From Xenococcus sp. PCC 7305 (lineage in GTDB: Bacteria; Cyanobacteriota; Cyanobacteriia; Cyanobacteriales; Xenococcaceae): a stretch of DNA of 64,000 nt. The notes beneath the pieces were generated by a model. That model did no database searches, was not told the DNA's origin, and saw only the letters and a program-made list of their open reading frames with translations. Position numbers and translations under genes: made by a program. Location of the stretch: NCBI RefSeq assembly GCF_000332055.1, contig NZ_ALVZ01000228.1, forward strand, positions 27,204-91,203. The letters run 5' to 3'. Positions 44,301 through 53,072 of this stretch are shown one piece after another. The first letter of the stretch is position 1, and the number at the start of each line of letters is the position of its first letter.

Positions 44301-47300
44301 GGCATAGGCTGCCCAAACTTTTGTCAATTCGGGCGGACTAATACAAGGGGAGTAGGAATTAGCAAGCTTATTATGTACGAAAAATACATCGTAACAATCT
44401 TTGGCTTCGGAACCCGACCAGTCAATAGTAACTTGATAGGGTAATTCGTCACTTAAATGCCACCAATCATCAGGTTCTACACCTCTATTGAGTTGTGCCA
44501 GTTTTTCTTTCAGCTCCCCTACTGTCAAAGAAGGATCTTTATCAATTAGTTTTAACAATCCAATCTTTTCAACTAGACGAGAATTCGGCACAGCTTGTAC
44601 CGCCAATATTTCCGGTTGCTCTTGTTCTAAAATTTCAACTACCGCAGCGAGGCTTAAATTCTTTTCTTGCCAGTCTAGGAATTGAGGTTCTGCTTCAAGA
44701 TTTTCTTGATTAGTTTCTTGCCCTAAATGCAAGATCGCATCATAGCGAAATTCAGACATTTCATTATGATACTGTCCTTGCCGTAACTGAATTTGAACAT
44801 CGCTAACTTGCGGCAAATATTGACCTAAAGCTCTAAAGAAACCGGGATCAATTGTCAGTTGTCCTTCTTGAGCTAACGCTTTATCCACTCGTTGCTGTAA
44901 CTGCTCACCGGTCGTTTCATCCGAGGCTCTATGGATTTGAATCGATGCTTTAAACGCTTCTTGCAAAGGAAAACTGGGAACATCACCGATAAAAATTGTG
45001 CCCCCTGGTTTTAATAACTTAGCTGCCGTTTCAATAAGTTCAGCTAGATAGTCAATTCCTGGGAATAACTGGACGACCGAATTAATAATTAAAGTATCAA
45101 ATTCTCCTTCCTGAACATCAGCGATCGCTTTATCGGCATATCCCTGACGTAGATCAACTCCTGACCAATCACCTTCTAGATTGTTCATCTGGGTTTCAAT
45201 ATATTGCAAAGCTTGAGAGGCAATATCTACGCCACAATAGGTTTCACAATGAGGTGCCACTCGAAATAATAGCATTCCTGTCCCACAACCAATTTCTAGG
45301 ACTCGTTTTGGTTTGCAGTCTAAAATTCTCTCGATTGTGCCAGCTAACCATTCACGCATCTGTTCGGGAGGAATTGGTTTTCCATCGTAACTATCATTCC
45401 AACCATTAATATTAAAAGTTGGGTCAGCTTCTGATTGTTCCTGACTATAGGCAAGATCCCATAATTCCTGCCATTGCTCCTGAATCGCTTGAGCTTGTCT
45501 TTCTTTAAGCGCATCATCACCTTGATATTTTTGCTCAGGGACAACATAGGCAACTAGCCGCTTATCCCCAACTGAGTTATCACTTCTAGCGACTACAACA
45601 CTTCGCTCTACTCCAGGATGTCGATTTAAGACCGATTCAATTTCTCCTAATTCAATACGAAATCCTCGTACCTTAACCTGATTATCAATCCGACCGAGAA
45701 AATCAATATTGCCATCGGGGAGATATCTTGCTAGATCCCCAGTTCGGTAAATGCGGGAGTAGGGTGTGGGGAATGGGGTGTTGGGGCTTTGGGGATTTGG
45801 GGTGTCTAGCCTTCTGCCTTCAAAAAAAGGATTGGGAATGAATTTTTCTCGGGTTAATTCAGGTCGATTACGATAACCTCTGGCTAGAGCGACTCCGCCA
45901 ATATACAGCTCTCCAGTTACACCTATGGGAACTGGTTGCAGTTGATCATCGAGAATATAAGTTTCCGTATTCGCGATCGCTCTTCCAATCAATTCTGGAG
46001 CATCTTTATTTTCCAAATCATCAGATTTGGGGGGGACTTGATAAACTGTTGACCAAATTGTGGTTTCTGTCGGCCCATACATATTCCACAATTCAATTCC
46101 TTTAGCCAACAACCGCTCTGCCAGTTCTGAAGGTAAAGCCTCCCCTCCACAAAGCACTTTAAGTCCTGGCTTGCCTTCCCAATCTGCGGCTAATAATAAA
46201 TACCAAGTTGCAGGAGTTGCCTGCATTACTGTTATTCTAGCTTCGTCAATTAACTTGGCAAGGAGCATTCCTGAGACTGACACTTCTCGACTAGCCAAAA
46301 CAACCTTGGCTCCGACAATTAAAGGTAAATATAGCTCTAGCCCAGCAATATCAAAGGAGATAGTAGTTACGGCGAGAAAAGTATCTTGCTCTCGCAAGCC
46401 AGGTTGCCGACTCATGGAGACTAGGAAATTGACTACTCCTTGATGGGCTATTTGCACACCCTTGGGTTTGCCTGTAGAGCCAGAAGTATAGATGATATAG
46501 GCTAAATTTTGTGGTGTTTTTTCCTGATGAAGATTATTATGCGGCTGCTCGGCGATCGCGTCCCAGTCATGATCTAGACAAACTAAGTTAATCTCTTGTT
46601 TTAGCTCTGGAGGCTGAATTACATTTAGCTCTAAATAAGTTACTAAATCTCCCTGGGTTAAAATAATTTCGACTTCTGCATCTTCTAGCATATAGGCCAA
46701 ACGGTCTCGGGGATAGCTAGGATCTAAGGGGACATAAGCTGCTCCAACTTTGAGAATTGCGAGAAGTCCGATCACCATCTCCAGCGATCGCTCAATACAA
46801 ATTCCGACTAAGGTTTCGGCTCCCACTTCCAGAGATCGCAAATAACGAGCTAGTTGGTTAGCTTTGTAATTTAATTCTTGATAGGTTAATTTTTCCGCTC
46901 CCGAGACGACTGCGATGGCATTGGGTGTTTTGTTGACTTGTTGCTCAAACAAATGATGGATACATTTATCTCGGGGATAGTCTTGCTGAGTATTGTTCCA
47001 CTCCCATAATAGTTGCTGTTGTTCTGCATTAGTCAATAAAGGCAGACTGGCTAAATCTTGTTCTGGGTTGGCAATTAATCCAGCCAACAAATTTTGCACA
47101 TGTCCCAATAGTCTTTCTATTGTCGTTGCCGCAAATAATTCCCCATTGTATTTACAGTTTAGGGTTATAGATTGTTTTGTTGGGACAACAAAGATTTTGA
47201 GGTCACAATTATTATTTAAGTTATCTATCTGATCTATGTCTTCTAGGCTAATTACGGTATCAGAAAGCTCAAAAGACATCTGACAAGGAACTAACATTAC

Positions 47301-47819
47301 TTGAAAAGGTGATTTATTTTCTAATTCTTCAATTAGTTTGGTGAAGGGATAATCTTGATGTACAGCTGCTTCTTGAACTGTTTGTCTGATTTTTGCAAGT
47401 AACTCCCTGGCCGTTAATTGCCCGGCCACCTGAGTTCTTAAGGCGATCAGATTAATGCTTTGCGAACTAGACACTAATTCCGAATTATTCACGGGATTGA
47501 TGGCAACAGAACCCAAGACAATATCTTCTTGTCTTGTATAACGAAATAATACTCCTTGCAAAGCTCCTAGCAAAGGAATAAATAAAGAGCAGTTCTCTTG
47601 TTGAATAAATCCTTGAAGTTGCCCATAAAGTTCTGGGTCAAATTCTATTCCTACTGATTTGATGTTTGACTGGTCTTTCTTGCCATTTGGTGATGATTTA
47701 TTGGATAATACGGGAAGTGGCTTTGATTGTGCTCTTGAGTGCTTTGTTGGAAGTTCTACAACTGGTAAAGGCGCACTCAATTTTTTTTGCCAATAGACTC
47801 TTTTATGATGCGCATTCAT
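38400..47819 (-). CDS. Hybrid NRPS-PKS: partial C, A-NMT, PCP, KS, AT, KR, ACP, TE
   Basis: A 3139-residue single-protein assembly line. Residues 1-275 are only the C-terminal half of a condensation domain; the HHxxxDG half is missing. The A domain (about 278-740 and 1160-1225) has a specificity code read as D-I-L-Q-L-G-M-I-W, near known glycine codes. An N-methyltransferase (LEIGCGTGM near 845) sits between core motifs A8 and A10. PCP is near 1275. KS has the ACSTSLV Cys near 1520. AT has GHSVGE and malonyl-type HAFH near 2062. KR has GGLGDIG near 2490 and an LDD-type TDD. ACP is near 2797. TE has GYSFGG near 2940. No DH or ER. Confidence 0.93.
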   Translation of the reverse strand: MNAHHKRVYWQKKLSAPLPVVELPTKHSRAQSKPLPVLSNKSSPNGKKDQSNIKSVGIEFDPELYGQLQGFIQQENCSLFIPLLGALQGVLFRYTRQEDIVLGSVAINPVNNSELVSSSQSINLIALRTQVAGQLTARELLAKIRQTVQEAAVHQDYPFTKLIEELENKSPFQVMLVPCQMSFELSDTVISLEDIDQIDNLNNNCDLKIFVVPTKQSITLNCKYNGELFAATTIERLLGHVQNLLAGLIANPEQDLASLPLLTNAEQQQLLWEWNNTQQDYPRDKCIHHLFEQQVNKTPNAIAVVSGAEKLTYQELNYKANQLARYLRSLEVGAETLVGICIERSLEMVIGLLAILKVGAAYVPLDPSYPRDRLAYMLEDAEVEIILTQGDLVTYLELNVIQPPELKQEINLVCLDHDWDAIAEQPHNNLHQEKTPQNLAYIIYTSGSTGKPKGVQIAHQGVVNFLVSMSRQPGLREQDTFLAVTTISFDIAGLELYLPLIVGAKVVLASREVSVSGMLLAKLIDEARITVMQATPATWYLLLAADWEGKPGLKVLCGGEALPSELAERLLAKGIELWNMYGPTETTIWSTVYQVPPKSDDLENKDAPELIGRAIANTETYILDDQLQPVPIGVTGELYIGGVALARGYRNRPELTREKFIPNPFFEGRRLDTPNPQSPNTPFPTPYSRIYRTGDLARYLPDGNIDFLGRIDNQVKVRGFRIELGEIESVLNRHPGVERSVVVARSDNSVGDKRLVAYVVPEQKYQGDDALKERQAQAIQEQWQELWDLAYSQEQSEADPTFNINGWNDSYDGKPIPPEQMREWLAGTIERILDCKPKRVLEIGCGTGMLLFRVAPHCETYCGVDIASQALQYIETQMNNLEGDWSGVDLRQGYADKAIADVQEGEFDTLIINSVVQLFPGIDYLAELIETAAKLLKPGGTIFIGDVPSFPLQEAFKASIQIHRASDETTGEQLQQRVDKALAQEGQLTIDPGFFRALGQYLPQVSDVQIQLRQGQYHNEMSEFRYDAILHLGQETNQENLEAEPQFLDWQEKNLSLAAVVEILEQEQPEILAVQAVPNSRLVEKIGLLKLIDKDPSLTVGELKEKLAQLNRGVEPDDWWHLSDELPYQVTIDWSGSEAKDCYDVFFVHNKLANSYSPCISPPELTKVWAAYANNPLQAEVVDTLESELRFYLQEALPHYMVPSALVSLEQMPLTDNGKINRKALPAPEKSRPDLATALVMPQSELEQEIAEVWQSVLQLDVIGINDSFFELGGNSLLLTQVHHRLTQTLAPEISIVTLFQYPTIKKLAEHLGKSESSPKTETVEQSENKSTAPRPSRDRKSDIAIIGISCRFPGANNIDEFWQNLREGIESVSFFEDAELQVGDRNVLSDPNYVKAGANLPDIDLFDASFFGYSAKEAEIMDPQQRIFLECAWEALQTSGYAGSDQEQTIGVFAGSGMNTYLINNVHPNRKFSPQRTFLGSAFDLQVRLANGGDFLPTKVSYKLDLQGPSVNVQTACSTSLVAVHMACQSIISGESDMALAGGISIGVPQKTGYLYQQDMIFSPDGHCRAFDADAQGTVFGDGVGIIVLKSLSKALEDGDNIYAVIKGSAINNDGSDKIGYTAPSVEGQTEVIRQALNRAAVDASSISYVEAHGTGTALGDPIEIAALTQAFGATDKQKCALGSVKTNIGHLIEAAGIAGLIKTVLALKYKQIPPTLHFQKPNPNINFAHSPFFVNTELSTWERNGTPRRAGISSFGMGGTNAHVVLEESPFVGNREQGTGNSDRSQHVLTLSAKSDRALHELVKKYASYLASEPKADLADICFTANTGTQHFEHRLAVIGTSQQELQAQLQDFELLNTSQVKQPVSARTAFLFTGQGSQYLNMGRQLYETKPSFQATIDRCAEILESELEKPLQEILFGEATNNEINQTKYTQPAIFAIEYALAKLWISWGIKPDVVMGHSVGEYVAACLAGVFSLEDGLRIIAARGRLMQALPQDGAMLSMLASEKDAIAVIEPYKQKVSVAAINGPQSVVVSGDKAAIEAINQTLQAKGVKTKQLTVSHAFHSHMMEPMLADFEQVAQTINFNQPQIQLISNVTGAIATKEVTKAEYWCRHVRQAVRFADSMQCLNSLGTEILIEIGAKPILLGMGRYCLPEHQGLWLPSLRSDLDNWEQILNSLIQLYLQGIAIDWVGFDRDYTRYRTALPTYPFQRESYWVEAPDWYRNGGMSFTNGNGQNNKKQNSKQDLNLENALYQIEWQPKKLDSTKIVANTNTQNWLILADTQGIGEKLAKKLQAQNQSCTLVFPAQEYQQVEANEFHIDPYNPQHFQQLVTDLPAPNRIIHLWSIDIAKPELTEDISQSSQLGCGSTLHLVQALLGIDNDPPSLWLVTQGTQAVAKYPVTGIAQSPLWGLGKAIAAEHPELNCVRLDLDPQEKEDAVKILWSEIQASAIANSQDIEDQIAWRNNIRYVSRLKRHSKSATNGESLTIKQDSTYLIAGGLGDIGLKVANWLVDKGATHLVLLGRSHPKSTAITQLDKLQQLGVKVIVTQADIANHEQVDSVFKQIKKTLPPLKGIIQAAGTTDDGIVRNLTWDKFAKVLAPKVQGSWNLHTCSAACDLDFFVVFSSIASLLGSAGHSNYVAANSFLDSFAAYRRSQGLSALAINWAVWANIGLASRNLQVLDRLENTGIGSITAKQGLQILDRLLQEQPTQVGFVPIDWSLFSEESWSDANFFKDLKQESARSLIKKPSLTFRQQLAKTTVENQQKLLSNHVCTLIAKTLGLKSAQKLDISARLIDWGLDSLMSIELRNHLQSSLSCSLRSTLFFDYPTTETLLEYLASQVLESEEKQELKPADSDITLVPIQPKGSKAPIFLVPGILGSLFDLYPLAKSLGENQPVYGLRYLGQEEGEIPHSQITAIANHNVQILQKIQPQGALQILGYSFGGKVAYEMARQLNNLGREVSWLAIIDVQVEAPPVEKQAANWDDKKHVVELAKFYQGIFETNFNLGSKVQSAKNMMELIDELAIKLGEQGHNLTQSELTRILDVYKANTQASVSYVPEKIGATPIVVIRAKELGAIGNYLPDLAMSVTDPSWGWQKLSANAVELQTIPGNHFTMLQEPQVQVLADKLRASLSKAINLV

Positions 47820-48132
47820 TTCTGTGTTATTCCGGCTACTACTTTAGTTTAATAAATTCATAACTTGACTGCGGTGGCTTGATAATTTGTGCTAACTCAG
47901 TCTCAGATACTCGAACAATCAATAACAATAAAAAAATTGATATTCTAATGCTCCCCTAATTTACAATCAAAGGTGTAATTTTCAAAATCCTAGCCTTTAG
48001 CTTTTGTCTTTTGGATAGGAGGCAATGTTAATAATAAAGGAACAAAGCGATCGCTATGCGACAAGCTTTTAATGGGCTTTTTTAGATCCTGTTTTTTGCA
48101 ATTAAAAGTTCAAGCTAAATATATTAATTTAT
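47820..48132. other. Divergent spacer between the NRPS-PKS and MscS-CNBD genes
   Basis: About 310 AT-rich bases that should contain both promoters. No gene, no clear repeat and no terminator is visible. The lost N-terminal half of the condensation domain is not encoded here in any frame I could read. Confidence 0.45.
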
Positions 48133-49653
48133 ATGGATCAATCAATCTTAATTTGGGGAATAGTTGTTATCCTGGGGGTTCCAGGGCTGGCTCTTATATT
48201 AATCGAGAGCAAAGGATTTTTTGAGCGGCGCAGAAGTTTATTTGCCCCTGTCGTCAACAAACTTTGGCGTTATGTTTTTCCTTCTGTTGCAATTTTGCTG
48301 GTAATGACGCAGCTCTTGAAGCTAAGCACAACAAAGATACCTGTCAAGGTTGTCGAGACTGGGTTCTGGATTGCTGCGATTTTCACCCTGCTTTCTCTAG
48401 TCAATGCGATCTTAACCCCGAAAGAGCCATTACCCGGGACGTTTCAGTTTCAAGTTTCGAATATCTTTTTCCAAGCTGCCCGACTCGCAGTGATTGTCCT
48501 CCTCTCAGCTCAAGTTTTGGGCAATACCTGGCAAATAGATGTGGGAGGGATCTTCCAAACCCTGGGAGTAGGTTCTGTAGTTATTGCTTTGGCACTTCAG
48601 AGTACTATCAGTAACTTAGTTTCTGGTTTGTTACTGCTATTTGCCAAACCTTTTAAAGAAGGGGATTGGATTGAAGTCAATGGCTCCAAAGGCCAGGTAA
48701 TTGACATCAACTGGCGAGCAGTGACCATAACCAATTATTTTGGCTACAGAGAGATTCTCCCCAATGGCACGATCGCAAATGCGAAAATCACCCGTCATGA
48801 TCCAATGGCTTGGGACTATATTGAAATGGGATTTTCCTATGATGATCCACCTCATCTTGTGATTCCCGCCTTAGAAAAAATTATTCAAGAGACAGACTCC
48901 ATCTCCGATCCCTATGTAGGCGTAAAGTCCTATGATGACTCTTCTATTACCTATGAGGTATGGTTTATGGGCGCGATTGGGTTTAAGATTTGGCTGGGAA
49001 AAATGGAACTGCTCAAGCGAATTTATTACATGGCTCAGCGAGAAGGCTTTACCATTCCCTATCCTATTAATATGAATTATAAAATTGATATTCCTGAAGG
49101 ATTACCAGCAAAGATTCCCCAGAAACCCGAGGACGACAATCCAGCAATATCTACTTATTTAAGATCTTTGCCTTATTTTGCGTTTTTCGAGCCAGCCATA
49201 CTAGAAACCCTGGCCCAGAAAGTAGCTATCAAGCATTATGCCAAGGGAGAACTAATCATTAAAGTGGGAGAGCCGGATGAAGGACTATATATTGTACAAG
49301 AAGGCTTGGTGAAGCTTTTTGTCCTAGATATCCGAGGTGAAGAAAAAGAGATTGCTCAGATATCGGCAGGTAGCTTTTTTGGCGAGACTGCACTCTTGCC
49401 GGGAGAACTTTCCCCTTTGTCTGCTGTGGCGATGCAAGAAGTTCAAGTCCTAGTGATCGATCATAATTCAGCTCAAAACCTTATCGATCGTAGCCCAAGT
49501 TTTGCCCGAGAGATGAATAAGTTTATTGAGGATCGCAAAAGATCTGTGTTTTTTGCTCAAGGTATAGATCAGATCTCGCAACGGCAAACAATTGATAATG
49601 GCGATTTTAAGATGCCTTCTCTTCTTGGGAAAGTCATTAAGAAAGATATCTAA
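48133..49653 (+). CDS. MscS channel with C-terminal cyclic-nucleotide-binding domain
   Basis: Membrane helices at about 5-25, 45-62, 70-92 and 105-165 lead into the MscS pore and beta domain (TLGVGSVVIALALQSTISNLVSGLLLLFAKPFKEGDWIEVNGSKGQVIDINWR; the motif REILPNGTIANAKI). A linker follows, then a cNMP-binding fold at about 345-470 (GELIIKVGEPDEGLYIVQEGLVKLF, FFGETALLPGE). The phosphate-contacting Arg is not evident (SPLSAVA), so the ligand is uncertain. In cyanobacteria such proteins are the channel-CNBD (MscCNG-like) family. The PstS-like gene follows 33 bases on. Confidence 0.9.
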   Translation: MDQSILIWGIVVILGVPGLALILIESKGFFERRRSLFAPVVNKLWRYVFPSVAILLVMTQLLKLSTTKIPVKVVETGFWIAAIFTLLSLVNAILTPKEPLPGTFQFQVSNIFFQAARLAVIVLLSAQVLGNTWQIDVGGIFQTLGVGSVVIALALQSTISNLVSGLLLLFAKPFKEGDWIEVNGSKGQVIDINWRAVTITNYFGYREILPNGTIANAKITRHDPMAWDYIEMGFSYDDPPHLVIPALEKIIQETDSISDPYVGVKSYDDSSITYEVWFMGAIGFKIWLGKMELLKRIYYMAQREGFTIPYPINMNYKIDIPEGLPAKIPQKPEDDNPAISTYLRSLPYFAFFEPAILETLAQKVAIKHYAKGELIIKVGEPDEGLYIVQEGLVKLFVLDIRGEEKEIAQISAGSFFGETALLPGELSPLSAVAMQEVQVLVIDHNSAQNLIDRSPSFAREMNKFIEDRKRSVFFAQGIDQISQRQTIDNGDFKMPSLLGKVIKKDI

Positions 49654-49686
49654 TTATATTTAAATACTTCTATTATTAAATCTATT

Positions 49687-50775
49687 ATGTTTTTCTTCCG
49701 ACCTCAGCTTTTTCTTCTTTGCTTGCTTATTTTTTCAACCTCTGGCTGCCAAACTACGCGATCGCGAACTCAGCAATCAGGAAATGAAACCCTAGAAGAT
49801 CCAGCCATTCAGTTTTCCCAGGATCTAACTTTTCTCGAACCTCCTTCCCAGCGACGCCTCACCGATCCCAGATTTAGAAATCAACAACCAACATCAGAAC
49901 CAGATTCTCTGGAGTTACCCATTATTAAACCCTTAGAAGTTAAAGGCGATATTGAAATCTCCGGCAGTTCGGATATTAATCCCCTCAATGATCTAATCTA
50001 TAAGCGATTTGTCAAAGAAGGTTATGCGGGAACCATGAGTGCCAACGGAATTTACTCGAATACGGCAATTAAACTTTTTTGCGAAGAAGCAAAGTTTGAC
50101 ATCATAACCGTATCTCGGCCCATGAATGAGAGCGAAATTGCCACCTGCCAAGCCAATAATCGTCAACCAATTGATTTTCTCATAGCAAAAGATGCTTTAG
50201 TTTTTGTAGTACACCGCCAAGATAACTTTGTTAAAAACCTCACCTTTCCCAGGTTAAGAGAAATTTTCCAGGCCGAGAACTGGTCGGATGTCAATTCCAA
50301 CTGGCCCAATGAATCTATTGAAAGATTTCTGCTACTTCCTGGCAATTTTTTATTCGAGAGGTTTCCCAACGAATTCTCGTCGGAGGAAGAACCAATTATT
50401 AATTCGCTCAATACCAATTTTTACAAATTTTATCAACCTCTCAGCCAAGATTTGAGTGCAACTCGCTATGGGGTCGGATATATCAGCTATCCTTATTATC
50501 AGTCTAATTCTAAATCTTTAAGGGCTGTTCCCGTTGAAGGTCATCTTGCCAATGTTAAAACAGTTCAGAATGGAGACTATCCTTTTGTTCAGAACATATT
50601 TCTCTATGCTGATTTAAATCAACTACCGCAAAAACCTCAAGTTAGTGCTTTCATTAACTTTTATCTAACCCATCTTGACCAAGAGATTGATAAAGTCGGT
50701 TATTTACCTTTGAGTGAACAAGAGTTAGACAACTCAAAAGTTAATTGGTTAAAAGCGATGGGAATTGAGAATTGA
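49687..50775 (+). CDS. PstS-like substrate-binding lipoprotein
   Basis: Signal peptide with lipobox (STSGC, Cys at about residue 21) predicts a lipid-anchored periplasmic binding protein. The mature part from about residue 78 (VKGDIEISGSSDINPLNDLIYKRFVKEGYAGTMSANGIYSNTAIKLFCEEAKFDIITVSRPMNESEI) matches the PstS/phosphate-binding fold, including the ISRP-like segment (VSRPM). No PstA/B/C genes are nearby, so a transport role is uncertain and a sensory one is possible. It follows the MscS-CNBD gene by 33 bases and precedes DUF4332 by 3, so the three likely form an operon. Confidence 0.8.
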   Translation: MFFFRPQLFLLCLLIFSTSGCQTTRSRTQQSGNETLEDPAIQFSQDLTFLEPPSQRRLTDPRFRNQQPTSEPDSLELPIIKPLEVKGDIEISGSSDINPLNDLIYKRFVKEGYAGTMSANGIYSNTAIKLFCEEAKFDIITVSRPMNESEIATCQANNRQPIDFLIAKDALVFVVHRQDNFVKNLTFPRLREIFQAENWSDVNSNWPNESIERFLLLPGNFLFERFPNEFSSEEEPIINSLNTNFYKFYQPLSQDLSATRYGVGYISYPYYQSNSKSLRAVPVEGHLANVKTVQNGDYPFVQNIFLYADLNQLPQKPQVSAFINFYLTHLDQEIDKVGYLPLSEQELDNSKVNWLKAMGIEN

Positions 50776-50778
50776 AAT

Positions 50779-51183
50779 ATGCTTTCTTGCAACTGGTCAA
50801 TAGATAAATTACCTGGCATAAGTCTTAAAGAACAAGATTTATTGATGATGCATGGTATTACGACAACTCAAATATTACTTAGTAAAGCGGCAACTCCCCA
50901 AGCAAAAAACAGCTTAGCTTCTCAGATAAAAGTTCCAGTTAAATATATAAACAAATGGTCAGCACTGGCAGATTTAGCGCGAATTCCTAGTGTTGGTTGT
51001 CAATATTGTGGTGTGATTTTACATTGTGGAATTGCCTCTGTTGCTCAATTAGCCCAAACTCCCTTGCAAAAACTATATTCTAGAGTCAGCCGTTTGTATG
51101 TGGCCAATACACGACAAAGAGAATTGACCCCTTCCGTTTCTGTAGTTCGACAATGGCTGAGGGAAGCTCGACTCCTAAGCTAA
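50779..51183 (+). CDS. DUF4332 protein
   Basis: A 134-residue protein with helix-hairpin-helix-like repeats of the DUF4332 family: DKLPGISLKEQDLLMMHGITTTQILL, then LARIPSVGCQYCGVILHCGIASVAQLA. Related domains occur with DNA-repair HhH motifs and in cyanobacterial orphans. It begins 3 bases after the upstream stop. Function unknown. Confidence 0.82.
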   Translation: MLSCNWSIDKLPGISLKEQDLLMMHGITTTQILLSKAATPQAKNSLASQIKVPVKYINKWSALADLARIPSVGCQYCGVILHCGIASVAQLAQTPLQKLYSRVSRLYVANTRQRELTPSVSVVRQWLREARLLS

Positions 51184-51341
51184 GGATTCAAGGAACTATA
51201 ATCTTCTATTGTATTCTGTTGTTTTCACTACTCTGTAAACGATAGACTTTAGTTACTTTAGATAGTTGCTTCGTCAGAAGCTATAATTCTCTTTGCTGAT
51301 TTACAACGTAAGATAGCGTTATCCATTCAAATTAAACAACT

Positions 51342-53072
51342 ATGGCAGGAAATCAATCCCCAGATAATCAACCCAACAAATCCAACCTCGAAGAAATTCG
51401 CGCTACTAGAATCGAAAAAATTGGACAAATTAAGGAATTGGGATTGAATCCTTATGCTTATAAATGGGCAATAAGTCACCATGCTCAAGAATTACAAGAA
51501 AAATATCTAGATTTGGCTAGTGGAGAGGAAGCAGCCGAAGATATCGTCTCCATTGCGGGAAGAATTATCGCCAGACGAGTATTTGGCAAACTAGCCTTTT
51601 TTGAACTGCAAGATGAAACAGGTAAAATTCAGCTCTATTTGGAGAAGAAAAAAATCAATCAGCAGATGTCTGATGTCGTGGGAGCCTTTAATCATCTCAA
51701 GAAATTGAGTGACACCGGAGATATTCTGGGGGTCAAAGGTTCTCTCAAAAGAACAGAAAAAGGAGAACTTTCTATTTATGTGAGCGAATATGCCATCCTG
51801 ACCAAATCATTACTCCCTTTGCCGGATAAATGGCATGGCCTAACTGATACAGAAAAACGTTATCGTCAAAGATATGTGGATTTAATTGTTAATCCTCAAG
51901 TTAGACAGACTTTCCGTTATCGGGCTCAAATCACAGCGGGCATTCGTCGTTATTTAGAAACCAGAGATTTTTTGGAAATAGAAACTCCTGTTTTACAAGG
52001 AGAAGCTGGTGGTGCAGAGGCTCGACCCTTTGTCACTTATCATAATACTTTGGAGATGGATTTATATCTGCGAATTGCCACCGAATTACATCTTAAAAGA
52101 TTAATTGTTGGCGGTTTTGAAAAAGTATTTGAACTGGGAAGGATCTTTCGCAATGAAGGTATTTCCACCCGTCACAATCCTGAATTTACCTCTATTGAAG
52201 TTTACCAAGCCTATGCCGATTACGAGGATATGATGGCATTAACGGAAAATCTCATTAGTACGGTTGCCCAAGAAGTTGTGGGTCAGACCAAAGTTAATTA
52301 TCAAGGAACCGAAATTGATTTAACCCCTCCTTGGCGCAGGGTAACGATGCATGAGATTGTGGAAGAGACGACAGGAGTAGATTTTGCTCAATTTGATGAT
52401 TTTGAGTCGGCAAAAGTCGCCGCACAAGAGGCCGGAATTGAAGTACCAGGAGATTGCGTAACCATTGGCAAACTGCTCAACGAAGCTTTTGAGCAAAAAG
52501 TGGAAGAAAATTTGATTCAACCTACCTTTATTATTGATTATCCCCTAGAAATTTCTCCTCTGGCGAAACCTCATCGCAGTAAACCTGGATTGGTAGAACG
52601 TTTTGAATTGTTTATTGTAGGTCGAGAAACTGCCAATAGCTTTTCTGAGTTGACCGATCCTCTTGATCAAAGAGCTAGACTGGAAGCTCAGGCAGCAAAA
52701 AAAGCGGCGGGAGATGTCGAAGCAAATGATGTCGATGAGGATTTCTTGACTGCCCTAGAATATGGCATGCCTCCGACTGGCGGATTAGGAATTGGTATCG
52801 ATCGCCTTGTGATGTTGTTAACAGATTCTCCTAGTATTCGTGATGTAATTGCCTTTCCCTTACTAAAAAGTCAGACTATTGCGATTAAATCCTTTGACTA
52901 TGATAGTCAAAAACAAATACTCAAAATCGAGTTTAAAAACGACAGCATATATCAATATATTGATGTGCCAAAATCTGTTTTTGAAGAATTAAAAATAGCG
53001 AGCTCGGCCAGCAAATATTTTAATAACCACATTCGGGACAAATTCAGCTGTGATTTAATTACTAATGAATAA
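51342..53072 (+). CDS. lysS: Lysyl-tRNA synthetase (class II) with C-terminal KTSC domain
   Basis: Class II LysRS. The OB-fold anticodon domain lies at about residues 60-170 ([32 protein letters not shown]). The catalytic domain has motif 2 [26 protein letters not shown] and motif 3 [14 protein letters not shown]. After the normal end ([14 protein letters not shown]) about 65 residues continue as a KTSC domain ([56 protein letters not shown]), a tail known on cyanobacterial LysRS and as a stand-alone protein. The 3' end overlaps the convergent DUF928 gene by 18 bases. ATG start. Confidence 0.95.
   Translation: MAGNQSPDNQPNKSNLEEIRATRIEKIGQIKELGLNPYAYKWAISHHAQELQEKYLDLASGEEAAEDIVSIAGRIIARRVFGKLAFFELQDETGKIQLYLEKKKINQQMSDVVGAFNHLKKLSDTGDILGVKGSLKRTEKGELSIYVSEYAILTKSLLPLPDKWHGLTDTEKRYRQRYVDLIVNPQVRQTFRYRAQITAGIRRYLETRDFLEIETPVLQGEAGGAEARPFVTYHNTLEMDLYLRIATELHLKRLIVGGFEKVFELGRIFRNEGISTRHNPEFTSIEVYQAYADYEDMMALTENLISTVAQEVVGQTKVNYQGTEIDLTPPWRRVTMHEIVEETTGVDFAQFDDFESAKVAAQEAGIEVPGDCVTIGKLLNEAFEQKVEENLIQPTFIIDYPLEISPLAKPHRSKPGLVERFELFIVGRETANSFSELTDPLDQRARLEAQAAKKAAGDVEANDVDEDFLTALEYGMPPTGGLGIGIDRLVMLLTDSPSIRDVIAFPLLKSQTIAIKSFDYDSQKQILKIEFKNDSIYQYIDVPKSVFEELKIASSASKYFNNHIRDKFSCDLITNE

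Noticed and set aside
37729..47819. Carnitine synthesis as a firm claim
   Set aside because: The skeleton is similar, but the number of N-methyl groups and the hydroxyl stereochemistry cannot be settled; an LDD-type KR would not obviously give L-carnitine.
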